A program made the position numbers and the translations under genes. 64,000 nucleotides of DNA from Planktotalea sp. (GTDB lineage: Bacteria > Pseudomonadota > Alphaproteobacteria > Rhodobacterales > Rhodobacteraceae), in assembly GCF_018607995.1 (NCBI RefSeq), contig NZ_JABBAL010000017.1, forward strand, positions 1 through 64,000. Reading direction: 5' to 3'. Of the stretch, positions 1 to 8,947 are shown in pieces. Numbering within the stretch: position 1 is the stretch's first letter; each line of letters begins with the position of its first letter. Below the pieces are notes generated by a model. The model was not told the DNA's origin. It saw nothing but the letters and a program-made list of their open reading frames with translations, and searched no databases.

Positions 1-547
1 TGACCGCTTCCATGAAGCGATGACGGATCACAACAGGATCAAGCGTGATAACAGGTAGTTTGATATTGCCGCTGTCACACTTGCAAACAATGATCGTCAT
101 TTCGTCACTATCAATCGCGTCTTGCAGAACTGGAGCTAGATCCTTGTCTTGCATTTCGATCACGGTGTCACAACCACACGCGCGCGCAACATCTGTCAGG
201 TTCGTCTTCATACCCGCATATGTTGGCTGATCACCAGTGGAGCCGTAAGAACCATTGTCGATGATCAATAGCGTGTAGTTGCCCGTCGCGTTGTTCGCGA
301 TTGTCGGCAGCGTTCCAAGGTTGGTCAAGACAGAGCCGTCCCCATCAATGGAGATCACTGGCTTGTCCTGCGCCAGCGCAAGGCCGAAACCAATGGAGGA
401 ACTAAGACCCATAGTGCCGAGCATATAGAAGTTACGCTCGTTATCATCGATCATGTGCAGCTCTTGGCTGGGCAGACCGATGTTACACACCACAAGATGC
501 GGGTTAAGGATCGGGGCGATTTCTTTTAAGATTTCTGAACGGATCAT
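1..547 (-). CDS. comE: Sulfopyruvate decarboxylase beta subunit, partial (runs off the left edge)
   Basis: Minus-strand reading from ATG at 547 (overlapping the comD stop as ATGA) gives MIRSEILKEIAPILNPHLVVCNIGLPSQELHMIDD..NFYMLGTMGLSSSIGFGLALAQDKPVISIDGDGSVLTNLGTL, a TPP-binding domain (GDGS). Absent from the ORF track because it is truncated. Confidence 0.8.
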   Translation of the reverse strand, partial: MIRSEILKEIAPILNPHLVVCNIGLPSQELHMIDDNERNFYMLGTMGLSSSIGFGLALAQDKPVISIDGDGSVLTNLGTLPTIANNATGNYTLLIIDNGSYGSTGDQPTYAGMKTNLTDVARACGCDTVIEMQDKDLAPVLQDAIDSDEMTIIVCKCDSGNIKLPVITLDPVVIRHRFMEAV

Positions 548-1050
548 TGGTCGCCGTAGCCTCCCCAGAAGTTAGCGTCTGTCAGGATCGCGACAGGCTT
601 GTTGCACATGAATGTGTATTTCAGAATGTTGTCGAATTCTTCGACATCTTTCTGCCAGTGGAAGTGATACGTTGGGATGTTCATCTGAGCGAGCAAAGCT
701 TTGGTGTGCACAGCCATTTCAACTTGGCAGGCCACAGGCTCGCGCAATTCGCCGCGGTAGCTGATGATCATTGGCAAAGGCATGCGGTAGAACTGTGTCA
801 ACGTCGCGAGCGTGTTGATTGTCACACCAATCGCTGTGTTCTGCATGATGATCGCAGGGCGTTTGCCACCCATGAATGCACCAGCGCACAGTCCCATGCC
901 TTCGTCCTCTTTGTTGGACGGGATGTGAAAGATGTCCTCGCAGTTCTCTACCTCTTCGATCACACCGGCCAGCTGCTTGCAGGGCACTGTTGTGACGAAA
1001 GAGACATCGTTCGCGACAAGATCGTCTACGATCTTTTTGTCGATGTTCAT
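544..1050 (-). CDS. comD: Sulfopyruvate decarboxylase alpha subunit
   Basis: 168 aa TPP-enzyme N-terminal (PYR) domain; FVTTVPCKQL, HIPSNKEDEGMGLCAGAFMGGKRPAIIMQNT; coupled to comE. Confidence 0.8.
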   Translation of the reverse strand: MNIDKKIVDDLVANDVSFVTTVPCKQLAGVIEEVENCEDIFHIPSNKEDEGMGLCAGAFMGGKRPAIIMQNTAIGVTINTLATLTQFYRMPLPMIISYRGELREPVACQVEMAVHTKALLAQMNIPTYHFHWQKDVEEFDNILKYTFMCNKPVAILTDANFWGGYGDQ

Positions 1051-1089
1051 GGTGTCGGTTCCTTTGTTTACGTATTCATGTCTGTTTGT

Positions 1090-2070
1090 TTATGCCCAAG
1101 GATCAAGGATGATCTTCGGGGCCGCAACTTTGCCTTTATGCAGGTCTTTAAAGGCTTGAGACCCATCACTCAGCGCGCGTGTTTCAATCCAATCGAGAGG
1201 GCCAAGTTTGCCATCAAAGATAGCCTGCGCGGTATCGCGGAAATCTTGCATAGTGTAGGTGTAGGTGCCGATGAAGGTCACCTCCTGCAAGGTGGCATAG
1301 CGCACATCAAAGCCCTCTGCACTATCGCCAAGACCCACATGCGCAATTACGCCGCCTGGCATCACGCAAGCAGAAGCAGAGGCGCGGGTCGCACCGTAGC
1401 CGACCGCGTCAATCACCATCTCGAAACTGCCAGATGCGTTCGCCATAGTCGCTTGTCCGCAGGTCTCAGCAAGGAAGGCCCGGCGCGCATCATTCGGCTC
1501 CGCAATCGTCACATCGCGCGCGCCCATGGCTTTCAGCGCCAGCGCAGCGGCAAGACCAATGGCGCCGCCCCCAATCACCAGTGCGCGGCGCTCCATGCTG
1601 GGATGCAGAGCTTCCAGCGCGAGACGCGCAGTGTGCCAGCTCACAGCCAAAGGTTCGGCAAGTGCGGCTTTGTCCATAGGGATAGCATCTGGCACAGTCA
1701 CCAGATTGCTGTCCGGCATCGCGACATACTGCGCAAAGGCACCCTCCCGCGGAGGCATGGAAATGATCTGACGCTCTGGGCAAATGTTTTCGCGACCCGC
1801 TTTACAAGCCGCGCAAGTGCCGCAATTTACCAATGGGTTCACCGTGACACGGCGACCATCTTGCGCGCCTCCAACAATCGTGCCAGCCGCCTCATGCCCC
1901 AAGATCAGTGGCGCAGGGCGGCGCGCGTCATGGCCCAGATAGGCGTGCATATCAGAGCCACAAATCCCTACGGCCTCGATCTTGATCAAATGGGTGTCCG
2001 AACCCGCAACTGGATCCGGCATATCGCGATAATTCAGCGTTTCAACGCCATCATAGACCAGTGCTTTCAT
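1090..2070 (-). CDS. Zinc-dependent MDR-family alcohol dehydrogenase, probably a DHPS dehydrogenase of the hps pathway
   Basis: GHEAAGTIVG, structural zinc cysteines (CGTCAACKAGRENIC), located in the hps/com cluster. Confidence 0.7.
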   Translation of the reverse strand: MKALVYDGVETLNYRDMPDPVAGSDTHLIKIEAVGICGSDMHAYLGHDARRPAPLILGHEAAGTIVGGAQDGRRVTVNPLVNCGTCAACKAGRENICPERQIISMPPREGAFAQYVAMPDSNLVTVPDAIPMDKAALAEPLAVSWHTARLALEALHPSMERRALVIGGGAIGLAAALALKAMGARDVTIAEPNDARRAFLAETCGQATMANASGSFEMVIDAVGYGATRASASACVMPGGVIAHVGLGDSAEGFDVRYATLQEVTFIGTYTYTMQDFRDTAQAIFDGKLGPLDWIETRALSDGSQAFKDLHKGKVAAPKIILDPWA

Positions 2071-2828
2071 TTCGCCGTGAACCCCCCATCGACCATCAAG
2101 ACCTGCCCTGTAACATAAGATGACGCATCCGAGCAGAGAAACAGCAATGGCCCATCCATATCTTCCATAGTGCCATTGCGCCCAGCGCAGGTTTGCGCCG
2201 CATTGCGCGCAGCCCGCTCCGCGTCGTCAAAGACGGCTGCAGTCAGTTCCGTCGGAAAAAACCCGGGGCCAATCGCGTTGGCCGTGATGCCATCCTTGGA
2301 CCACGCTTCCGCCATCGCGCGCGTCATTTGACCAACGCCGCCCTTGCTTGCCCCGTAAGCAATCCCACCGGGAAAAGCGCGTGTAGTTTGAAGGGAGGCA
2401 AAATTTACGATGCGTCCCCAACCCTTCGCCTTCATCGCAGGCACCATGGCTTGACTGATGAAAAACGGCGCCGACAGGTTTAGCGCAAGTGTTTGATCCC
2501 AACCCTCTGCTGTCACATCATCCGCTGGTTCGCGCGTGTTCACACCAGCGGCGTGGATCACGATATCTGGCGCACCAAAGGGTTGCGAAATCGCATGCAC
2601 CAAAGCCTCAACACTTGCGCGAGCAGCAACGTCCGCCACGATGCTTGCGGCCCCCTCACCTAACTCGGCTTGCAGACCAACCAGAGCTTCCTTGCGACGC
2701 GCGACACCGACAACGTATGCGCCGGCAGCCGCTAAAGTTACCGCCGCGCGCCGACCAATGCCAGAACTCGCACCAGTGACGCAAGCCACCTTGCCAGTCA
2801 GATCAAAAAGGTCGCGCGGATCAGACAT
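2067..2828 (-). CDS. Short-chain dehydrogenase/reductase, probably a DHPS dehydrogenase of the hps pathway
   Basis: TGASSGIG, YGASKGG catalytic motif, GPGFFPTE, SSYVTGQVLMVDGG. Confidence 0.75.
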   Translation of the reverse strand: MSDPRDLFDLTGKVACVTGASSGIGRRAAVTLAAAGAYVVGVARRKEALVGLQAELGEGAASIVADVAARASVEALVHAISQPFGAPDIVIHAAGVNTREPADDVTAEGWDQTLALNLSAPFFISQAMVPAMKAKGWGRIVNFASLQTTRAFPGGIAYGASKGGVGQMTRAMAEAWSKDGITANAIGPGFFPTELTAAVFDDAERAARNAAQTCAGRNGTMEDMDGPLLFLCSDASSYVTGQVLMVDGGFTAK

Positions 2829-2829
2829 T

Positions 2830-4137
2830 TTAGCCCTCAGCGCTTAGGTCAAAGTTTTCGCCCGGGAAGTATTTCGCAAGGCGCACATCAGCTGCACGCG
2901 CATGTCCTTCCATTCCCTCAAGGCGTGAAATACGCGCTGTCGCTTCGGCCACTCGCTTGGATGCATCACGAGTTGTGCGCTGCCATGTGACGATCTTCAT
3001 ATACTTGTGCACGCTCAAACCGCCTGTGTAACCAGCAGCGCCAGAGGTCGGCAAAACGTGGTTCGTACCAGACGCTTTGTCGCCATAAGACACAGTTGTT
3101 TCTTCGCCAAGGAACAGAGAGCCGTAGCAAGACAGTGTATCGAGCCACCAATCGAGATCTTCAGCCTGCACCGTAAGGTGTTCTGGCGCGTATTCGTCGG
3201 AGCATTTCGCCATATCGATCCGATCTTCGCAGATGATCACCTCTGCATAGTCTCTCCACGCCGCGAATGCGTTCTCGCGGTTTATCTCTGGTAGATCAGA
3301 GATCAAGGCTGGAACTATGTCCATGACCGTCTTTGCCAAATTGCGATCGTCCGTCACCAACCAAACGGGTGAATTGTAGCCATGCTCTGCCTGCGACACG
3401 AGATCCGTCGCCACGATGTGCGCCTCTGCGGTCTTGTCCGCGAGGATCAAACTGTCCGTCGGACCCGCGATCATATCAATGCCCACGCGACCAAAGAGGA
3501 TACGCTTGGCTTCGGCCACGAACTGATTGCCGGGACCGACAAGAATGTTGGCTTTAGGCAACCCAAACAAACCAAAGGTCATCGCCGCAACGCCCTGCAC
3601 GCCACCCATCGCCATGATCTTATCAGCACCACAAATATGCGCAGCGTAAACAATCGCTGGCGCAATCCCAACGTCTGGGCGCGGAGGAGAGCAGGCCGTG
3701 ATGTGATGGCAACCCGCAACCTTTGCTGTGGTGACCGTCATAATCGCAGAGGCGATGTGGCTATAGCGACCCCCTGGCACATAGCAGCCAGCCGCATCCA
3801 CTGGGATCGCTTTCTGACCAGCAATAAAGCCCGGCTCAATCTCCATCTCGACATCTGTGAGTGTGGATTTCTGCGTCTCAGCAAACCGGCGAACGTTGTC
3901 ATGAGCAAAGCGAATGTCCGCTTTCAATTTTTCCGGCACCAAGGCAATCGCTGCGTCGATCTCTTTCTGAGAAAGCAGCACAGACCCTTCGTAACGGTCG
4001 AACTTCGCCGCGTATTCCAGCGCTTTTGCGTCGCCGCCTGCTTCGATGTCGTCAAGGATGCCTTTGACCGTGTCATGAACTTCGGATGCGCCTGAGCTAG
4101 AGGTCAGCGTTGCCTTTTTCAAATATTCGCGGGTCAT
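2830..4137 (-). CDS. hpsN: Sulfopropanediol 3-dehydrogenase (histidinol dehydrogenase family)
   Basis: HisD-like protein (YVPGGRYSHIASAIMTV, VGPGNQFVAEAKRILFGRVGIDMIAGPTDSLILAD) next to MDR/SDR dehydrogenases and comDE, a context typical of HpsN rather than HisD. ATG at 4137. Confidence 0.8.
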   Translation of the reverse strand: MTREYLKKATLTSSSGASEVHDTVKGILDDIEAGGDAKALEYAAKFDRYEGSVLLSQKEIDAAIALVPEKLKADIRFAHDNVRRFAETQKSTLTDVEMEIEPGFIAGQKAIPVDAAGCYVPGGRYSHIASAIMTVTTAKVAGCHHITACSPPRPDVGIAPAIVYAAHICGADKIMAMGGVQGVAAMTFGLFGLPKANILVGPGNQFVAEAKRILFGRVGIDMIAGPTDSLILADKTAEAHIVATDLVSQAEHGYNSPVWLVTDDRNLAKTVMDIVPALISDLPEINRENAFAAWRDYAEVIICEDRIDMAKCSDEYAPEHLTVQAEDLDWWLDTLSCYGSLFLGEETTVSYGDKASGTNHVLPTSGAAGYTGGLSVHKYMKIVTWQRTTRDASKRVAEATARISRLEGMEGHARAADVRLAKYFPGENFDLSAEG

Positions 4138-4330
4138 GGGCGGAAATCCTATCGGGTATGTGCGTTTGATTCTTGGTCGTAACATAGCTTCGACATATCG
4201 AAATGCAAGCGCTTACATTTTGTAAGTGCGCAGTTGCCGGATCTCTTGCAAGGGACGATGCCATCAGGCAAGGCTAACGCAAACAAAGCCGACACAGCGC
4301 GGCAGCTTGCAAACGGAAAAGGAAAAGACA

Positions 4331-4672
4331 ATGATTGAACGGATCGGCACTGGCGTGCGTTCTTCTAAGATCGTGAAACATAATGGTGTCGCCTACATAA
4401 CCGGCCAAGTAGGCGAAGGCGCAACCATTCAGGATCAAACTATAGAATGCCTGAGCCGCGTTGATGCTTTGCTGACCGAAGCGGGATCATCGCGCAAGAA
4501 GATGTTGCGCGTGACGATCTGGCTTGCAGATATGAGCGACTTTGACGGTCTTAACGAAGTGTGGAACGCTTGGGTACCAAAGGGTCATTCCCCTGCACGC
4601 GCTTGCGGCGAAGCAAAGCTAGCACGCGCAGAGTTGAAGGTCGAAGTTATCGTGGACGCGGCATACGACTAG
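4331..4672 (+). CDS. RidA/YjgF family protein
   Basis: GVAYITGQVGEGATIQDQTIECLSRVDALLTEAGSSRKKMLRVTIWLADMSDF. Confidence 0.8.
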   Translation: MIERIGTGVRSSKIVKHNGVAYITGQVGEGATIQDQTIECLSRVDALLTEAGSSRKKMLRVTIWLADMSDFDGLNEVWNAWVPKGHSPARACGEAKLARAELKVEVIVDAAYD

Positions 4673-4750
4673 ATACAGTTCAACATGCTTGCTTTTGACA
4701 GATGCGCAGGTAGCTTGGCGATCGAAGAATAGGATTTGGAAGGAAAACTG

Positions 4751-5863
4751 ATGAGAACTCGTGCTGCTGTGGCTGTTGCCGCCGGACGACCGCTTGAAGT
4801 GATGGACGTGAACCTAGAAGGCCCATGCGCAGGTGAAGTACTGGTTGAGATCAAAGCAACAGGTCTATGCCACACCGACGAGTTCACACGTTCCGGCGAT
4901 GATCCAGAAGGCATCTTTCCTGCGATCCTTGGCCATGAAGGTGCAGGCATTGTGATTGAGGTTGGTGAAGGCGTGACCTCGCTTGAAGTGGGCGATCACG
5001 TGATCCCGCTCTACACGCCAGAGTGTCGTGAGTGCGAGTATTGCCTTAACCCCAAGACTAACCTGTGCCAGAAGATCCGTATCACCCAAGGTGCCGGATT
5101 GTTGCCGGACGGCTCCACACGCTTTTCGATGCTCGATGGCACGCCTATTCACCACTATATGGGTTGTTCCACTTTTGCGAACCACACAGTTGTCCCTGAG
5201 ATTGCGCTTGCTAAAGTGCGCAAGGATGCGCCGTTTGACAAGATTTGTTACATCGGCTGTGGCGTTACGACGGGCATCGGTGCCGTGATCAACACGGCCA
5301 AGGTTGAGATTGGCTCGACAGCAATTGTCTTCGGACTTGGCGGTATTGGCCTTAACGTGATCCAAGGCCTACGCCTTGCAGGTGCAGATCAGATTGTTGG
5401 CGTTGATCTGAATGGCGGCAAGGTTGAGATGGGCATGCGCTTTGGTATGACCGACTTCGTGAACCCCTCCAAAGTAGATGGAGATCTGGTCGCACATCTG
5501 GTTGAACTTACAGGCGGTGGCGCGGATTACACGTTTGACGCAACAGGCAATGTGAGCGTTATGCGAACAGCCCTTGAGGCGGCACACAAAGGTTGGGGTG
5601 AAAGTATTATCATCGGCGTGGCCCCTGCGGGTGCTGAGATTTCGACGCGTCCGTTCCAATTGGTTACAGGTCGTTCCTGGCGCGGCACCGCCTTTGGTGG
5701 CGCATCGGGGCGCACAGATGTTCCAAAAATTGTCGATTGGTACATGGACGGTAAGATCGAGATCGATCCGATGATCACCCATAAGTTGACATTGGACGAG
5801 ATTAACGATGGCTTCCATCTTATGCACGAAGGTAAATCCATTCGGGCTGTCGTGGAATTTTAA
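4751..5863 (+). CDS. Class III alcohol dehydrogenase / S-(hydroxymethyl)glutathione dehydrogenase-like
   Basis: KATGLCHTDEFTRSGDDPEGIFPAILGHEGAGIV, CRECEYCLNPKTNLCQKIR, FGLGGIGLNVIQG; ATG at 4751. Confidence 0.8.
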   Translation: MRTRAAVAVAAGRPLEVMDVNLEGPCAGEVLVEIKATGLCHTDEFTRSGDDPEGIFPAILGHEGAGIVIEVGEGVTSLEVGDHVIPLYTPECRECEYCLNPKTNLCQKIRITQGAGLLPDGSTRFSMLDGTPIHHYMGCSTFANHTVVPEIALAKVRKDAPFDKICYIGCGVTTGIGAVINTAKVEIGSTAIVFGLGGIGLNVIQGLRLAGADQIVGVDLNGGKVEMGMRFGMTDFVNPSKVDGDLVAHLVELTGGGADYTFDATGNVSVMRTALEAAHKGWGESIIIGVAPAGAEISTRPFQLVTGRSWRGTAFGGASGRTDVPKIVDWYMDGKIEIDPMITHKLTLDEINDGFHLMHEGKSIRAVVEF

Positions 5864-6062
5864 AAAACTAAGCACGCGATCTGTAGCATGGGTTGCCTGT
5901 GCGGCAGGTCGCTTTGACGCGTTGGGCGCACGATCTCGAAACGCCCTGCGTGCTTGCCAAACAAAAGACCTTGCGCCTGCTGTCACATGGCTGCGCGGAA
6001 ATTTCCTATAAATTCTGACCGCGCGCTTCTGGCCAAAACGCAATTTCGATGTTGATAAACAG

Positions 6063-6485
6063 GTGCTTCAACTGCTTGGTCGAATAGGCGCGAGCAAAGA
6101 CGACAATACGCGCCTAAAGCAAAATCTGGATTTAGTGGAGGATTGGTTCGGCTCTTTCAAAAAGTCGATTGTTCGGAACATGCATGACTTTTCCTATCAG
6201 GAACTGGCGCTTGGAGCCTCCCAGCCCTTCTTTCATGGCGTAAACCAGCAGTTCTATATTTGGCCTGCCTCGGATCGTACGATCTTTCAAACCGCCATAC
6301 GTGTATCGCCCAAAGACCGGATGAACGCTGCACTATACGATGAAATGCTTAAAATTTCTGATGCTCGTTTGCTAGACCTACCGCTCGCAAAAGCGGCAGT
6401 ATTTCGCGCGAAAAAGGCCAAGGCAAATCCCGAAGAGTTGCTTGAGCGCGAGCTTGCTGAGTATACGCAGAAGCATCCGAGTTAA
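6063..6485 (+). pseudogene. C-terminal fragment, possibly of an asparagine-synthase-domain protein
   Basis: Frame is open only from 6012 with no ATG; peptide ..FYIWPASDRTIFQTAIRVSPKDRMNAALYDEMLKISDARLLDLPLAKA.. resembles an internal or C-terminal segment. Family call is weak. Confidence 0.35.
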
Positions 6486-6506
6486 ATCGTAGCAAGATCT
6501 ATCGAT

Positions 6507-6998
6507 TCAGTCACGCACCATTGGATCAAGCCGGGCCAGAAGATCGAGAAGGGTCTCGTAATCGTCCTCACCCATTGTGCGCTTGAACTCGGCTACAATT
6601 AGCGCCGATTGATCCGTGTAATCGTCGATCAGCTTTTGGCCAGCTTCTGTGATCGCAATAAACTGTCGACGTCTGTCAGCGACATCGCGCGTTTGCGTGA
6701 TCAACCCCTTTTTCCGCATCGTTGTCGCAATACGTGTCAGGCTAGGGAACAAGAGACTTGCACGATTGGCCAGTGTAGACGCATCTAGCAAACCAAATTC
6801 GGACAGCACCCGTAAAACACGCCACTGCTGTTCGGTGATTCCAGTCTCGGACAACATATCGCGAATGGGGGTCATCACGCCCTCTCGCGCTCGGATAAGT
6901 GCGATGGGGAGCGAGCGCGATGTCGAAGGAAGCGAATTTTTCACGATAAGGCCTTTTTTTCGTCGCCAGATGTTTAGTGAGCAAGCTAGCATTGACAA
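6507..6998 (-). CDS. hpaR: MarR-family regulator of homoprotocatechuate degradation
   Basis: LSETGITEQQWRVLRVLSEFGLLDASTLANRASLLFPSLTRIATTMRKKGLITQTRDVADRRRQFIAIT; divergent from hpaF. Confidence 0.8.
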   Translation of the reverse strand: MSMLACSLNIWRRKKGLIVKNSLPSTSRSLPIALIRAREGVMTPIRDMLSETGITEQQWRVLRVLSEFGLLDASTLANRASLLFPSLTRIATTMRKKGLITQTRDVADRRRQFIAITEAGQKLIDDYTDQSALIVAEFKRTMGEDDYETLLDLLARLDPMVRD

Positions 6999-7049
6999 CA
7001 GTAGATACCTTTCCTTAACTTAACAACAATTAACATGTTAAGGAATATC

Positions 7050-7439
7050 ATGCCTCACTTTCACATCGAATATTCTGCCAATCTTGAAGCGAGTGTTGAT
7101 ATAGCGGCACTTTGTGAAGCTATTCGTGTAAAAGCAGCAAGCATTGATGCCTTTCCGATGCCTGGCATACGTGTACGCGCAACTCGCGTGGATCACTATG
7201 CAATCGCAGACGGCAGCGCCAAACATGGCTTTATTGATCTGTCTGTGCGTCTTCGCGAAGGGCGCGCACAGGATGTAAAAGCAGAAGCTATTTTGACTAT
7301 CTTCGATGTGGTGAAGACTTTTATGGCACCTATTATGCAAACCCGCTCTGTCGCATTGTCCGCTGAAATGCGCGATATTGATGCAAGCGTATCACCAAAA
7401 TTTGGAAACATTCGCGATCATTTGGAGAACAGTGTATGA
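7050..7439 (+). CDS. hpaF: 5-carboxymethyl-2-hydroxymuconate delta-isomerase
   Basis: MPHFHIEYSANLEASVDIAALCEAIRVKAASID..FPMPGIRVRATRVDHYAIADG; start 7050 preferred. Confidence 0.85.
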   Translation: MPHFHIEYSANLEASVDIAALCEAIRVKAASIDAFPMPGIRVRATRVDHYAIADGSAKHGFIDLSVRLREGRAQDVKAEAILTIFDVVKTFMAPIMQTRSVALSAEMRDIDASVSPKFGNIRDHLENSV

Positions 7440-8947
7440 GCACGCTTAACGAGAACATAACCAAGCTAGACGGCTTTCTAGAGCGGTTTCGCGACGGCGG
7501 CATCTTAAATAGGATCGCAGGCCAAGACGTTGCTGGTGCGGACGGCGTATTTCAAAACACCTCGCCCGTGAATAAATCCCATATTTGTGACGTCGCCCAT
7601 GGCACGGCCATAGACATTGATGCGGCGGCAAATACTGCCTCTGATGCTTTTGCTGAGTGGCGCGACATGCCTGCTTTGCAGCGTAAGAAAATCTTGATCA
7701 AGATTGCTGAAGGCATCGAAGCGCGCGCTGAAGAGATCGCGCTCTGTGAATGCTGGGATACGGGTCAGGCTTACAAATTCATGTCCAAGGCCGCGCTGCG
7801 CGGTGCGGAAAACTTCCGCTACTTCGCGGATCAGGTTGTGCAAGCCCGCGACGGGCAGCAGTTGCAATCGCCAACCTTGATGAACATCACAACCCGCAAG
7901 CCAATCGGTCCCGTTGGGGTGATCACACCTTGGAACACGCCGTTTATGCTCTCCACTTGGAAGATCGCGCCAGCGCTTGCAGCGGGTTGCACGGTTGTTC
8001 ACAAACCTGCTGAAGCCTCACCGCTCACTGCTCGCCTTTTGGTTGAGATTGCTGAAGAGGCCGGTCTGCCACCAGGTGTTCTAAACACGGTTAACGGATT
8101 TGGCGAAGGCGCGGGAAAAGCCCTGTGTGAGCATCCAAAAATCAAAGCTATTGCTTTCGTCGGCGAAAGCGCGACGGGGTCACTTATCACCAAGCAAGGC
8201 GCGGATACGCTAAAGCGCAATCACCTAGAATTGGGTGGCAAAAACCCGGTCATCGTCTTTGACGATGCAGATCTGGATCGCGCCTTGGATGCGGTGATCT
8301 TTATGATCTATTCGATCAACGGCGAACGCTGCACATCCTCTTCGCGGCTCTTGGTGCAAGACACCATCCGAGAAGAGTTCGAGGCCAAGCTAATCGCAAG
8401 GGTCAACAACATCAAGGTTGGCCATCCGCTTGATCCAAAGACCGAGATTGGACCACTTGTCACCGAAGAACACTTCAACAAAGTTACCAGCTATTTTGAG
8501 ATCGCTAAAGAAGATGGTGCTACGATCGCTGCAGGTGGTGTGACGGTTGGGGATGAGGGCTACTTCATCCGTCCGACCCTATTTACCAACGCCACTAACC
8601 AAATGCGGATCGCGCAAGAAGAGATCTTTGGCCCTGTGTTGACCTCCATTCCCTTCACCACGGAAGAAGAGGCTTTGGAAATGGCCAACGACATCGACTA
8701 CGGCCTGACTGGTTATGTTTGGACGAACAATTTGACCCGCGCGCTGCGCTTTACCGAAGAACTCGAGGCGGGGATGATCTGGGTGAACTCCGAGAACGTT
8801 CGTCACCTGCCAACGCCCTTTGGCGGTGTCAAAGCCAGCGGCATCGGGCGCGATGGCGGCGATTGGTCGTTTGAATTCTACATGGAGCAAAAACACATCG
8901 GTTTTGCGACAGGACAACACAAAATTACCAAATTAGGAGCGCTCTAA
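7436..8947 (+). CDS. hpaE: 5-carboxymethyl-2-hydroxymuconic semialdehyde dehydrogenase
   Basis: ALDH family: GVITPWNTPFMLSTWKIAPALAAGCTVVHKPAE, LELGGKNPVIVFDDAD, NGERCTSSSRLLVQ; in the hpa operon. Confidence 0.88.
   Translation: MSTLNENITKLDGFLERFRDGGILNRIAGQDVAGADGVFQNTSPVNKSHICDVAHGTAIDIDAAANTASDAFAEWRDMPALQRKKILIKIAEGIEARAEEIALCECWDTGQAYKFMSKAALRGAENFRYFADQVVQARDGQQLQSPTLMNITTRKPIGPVGVITPWNTPFMLSTWKIAPALAAGCTVVHKPAEASPLTARLLVEIAEEAGLPPGVLNTVNGFGEGAGKALCEHPKIKAIAFVGESATGSLITKQGADTLKRNHLELGGKNPVIVFDDADLDRALDAVIFMIYSINGERCTSSSRLLVQDTIREEFEAKLIARVNNIKVGHPLDPKTEIGPLVTEEHFNKVTSYFEIAKEDGATIAAGGVTVGDEGYFIRPTLFTNATNQMRIAQEEIFGPVLTSIPFTTEEEALEMANDIDYGLTGYVWTNNLTRALRFTEELEAGMIWVNSENVRHLPTPFGGVKASGIGRDGGDWSFEFYMEQKHIGFATGQHKITKLGAL

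Noticed and set aside
547-2118. Long plus-strand ORF (523 aa) antisense to comD and the MDR dehydrogenase
   Set aside because: It mirrors well-supported minus-strand genes; composition is Arg/His-rich with no recognisable domain. Antisense ORF artefact.
2830-4137. Calling the HisD-like protein histidinol dehydrogenase
   Set aside because: No other his genes nearby; co-location with SDR/MDR dehydrogenases and comDE fits HpsN much better.
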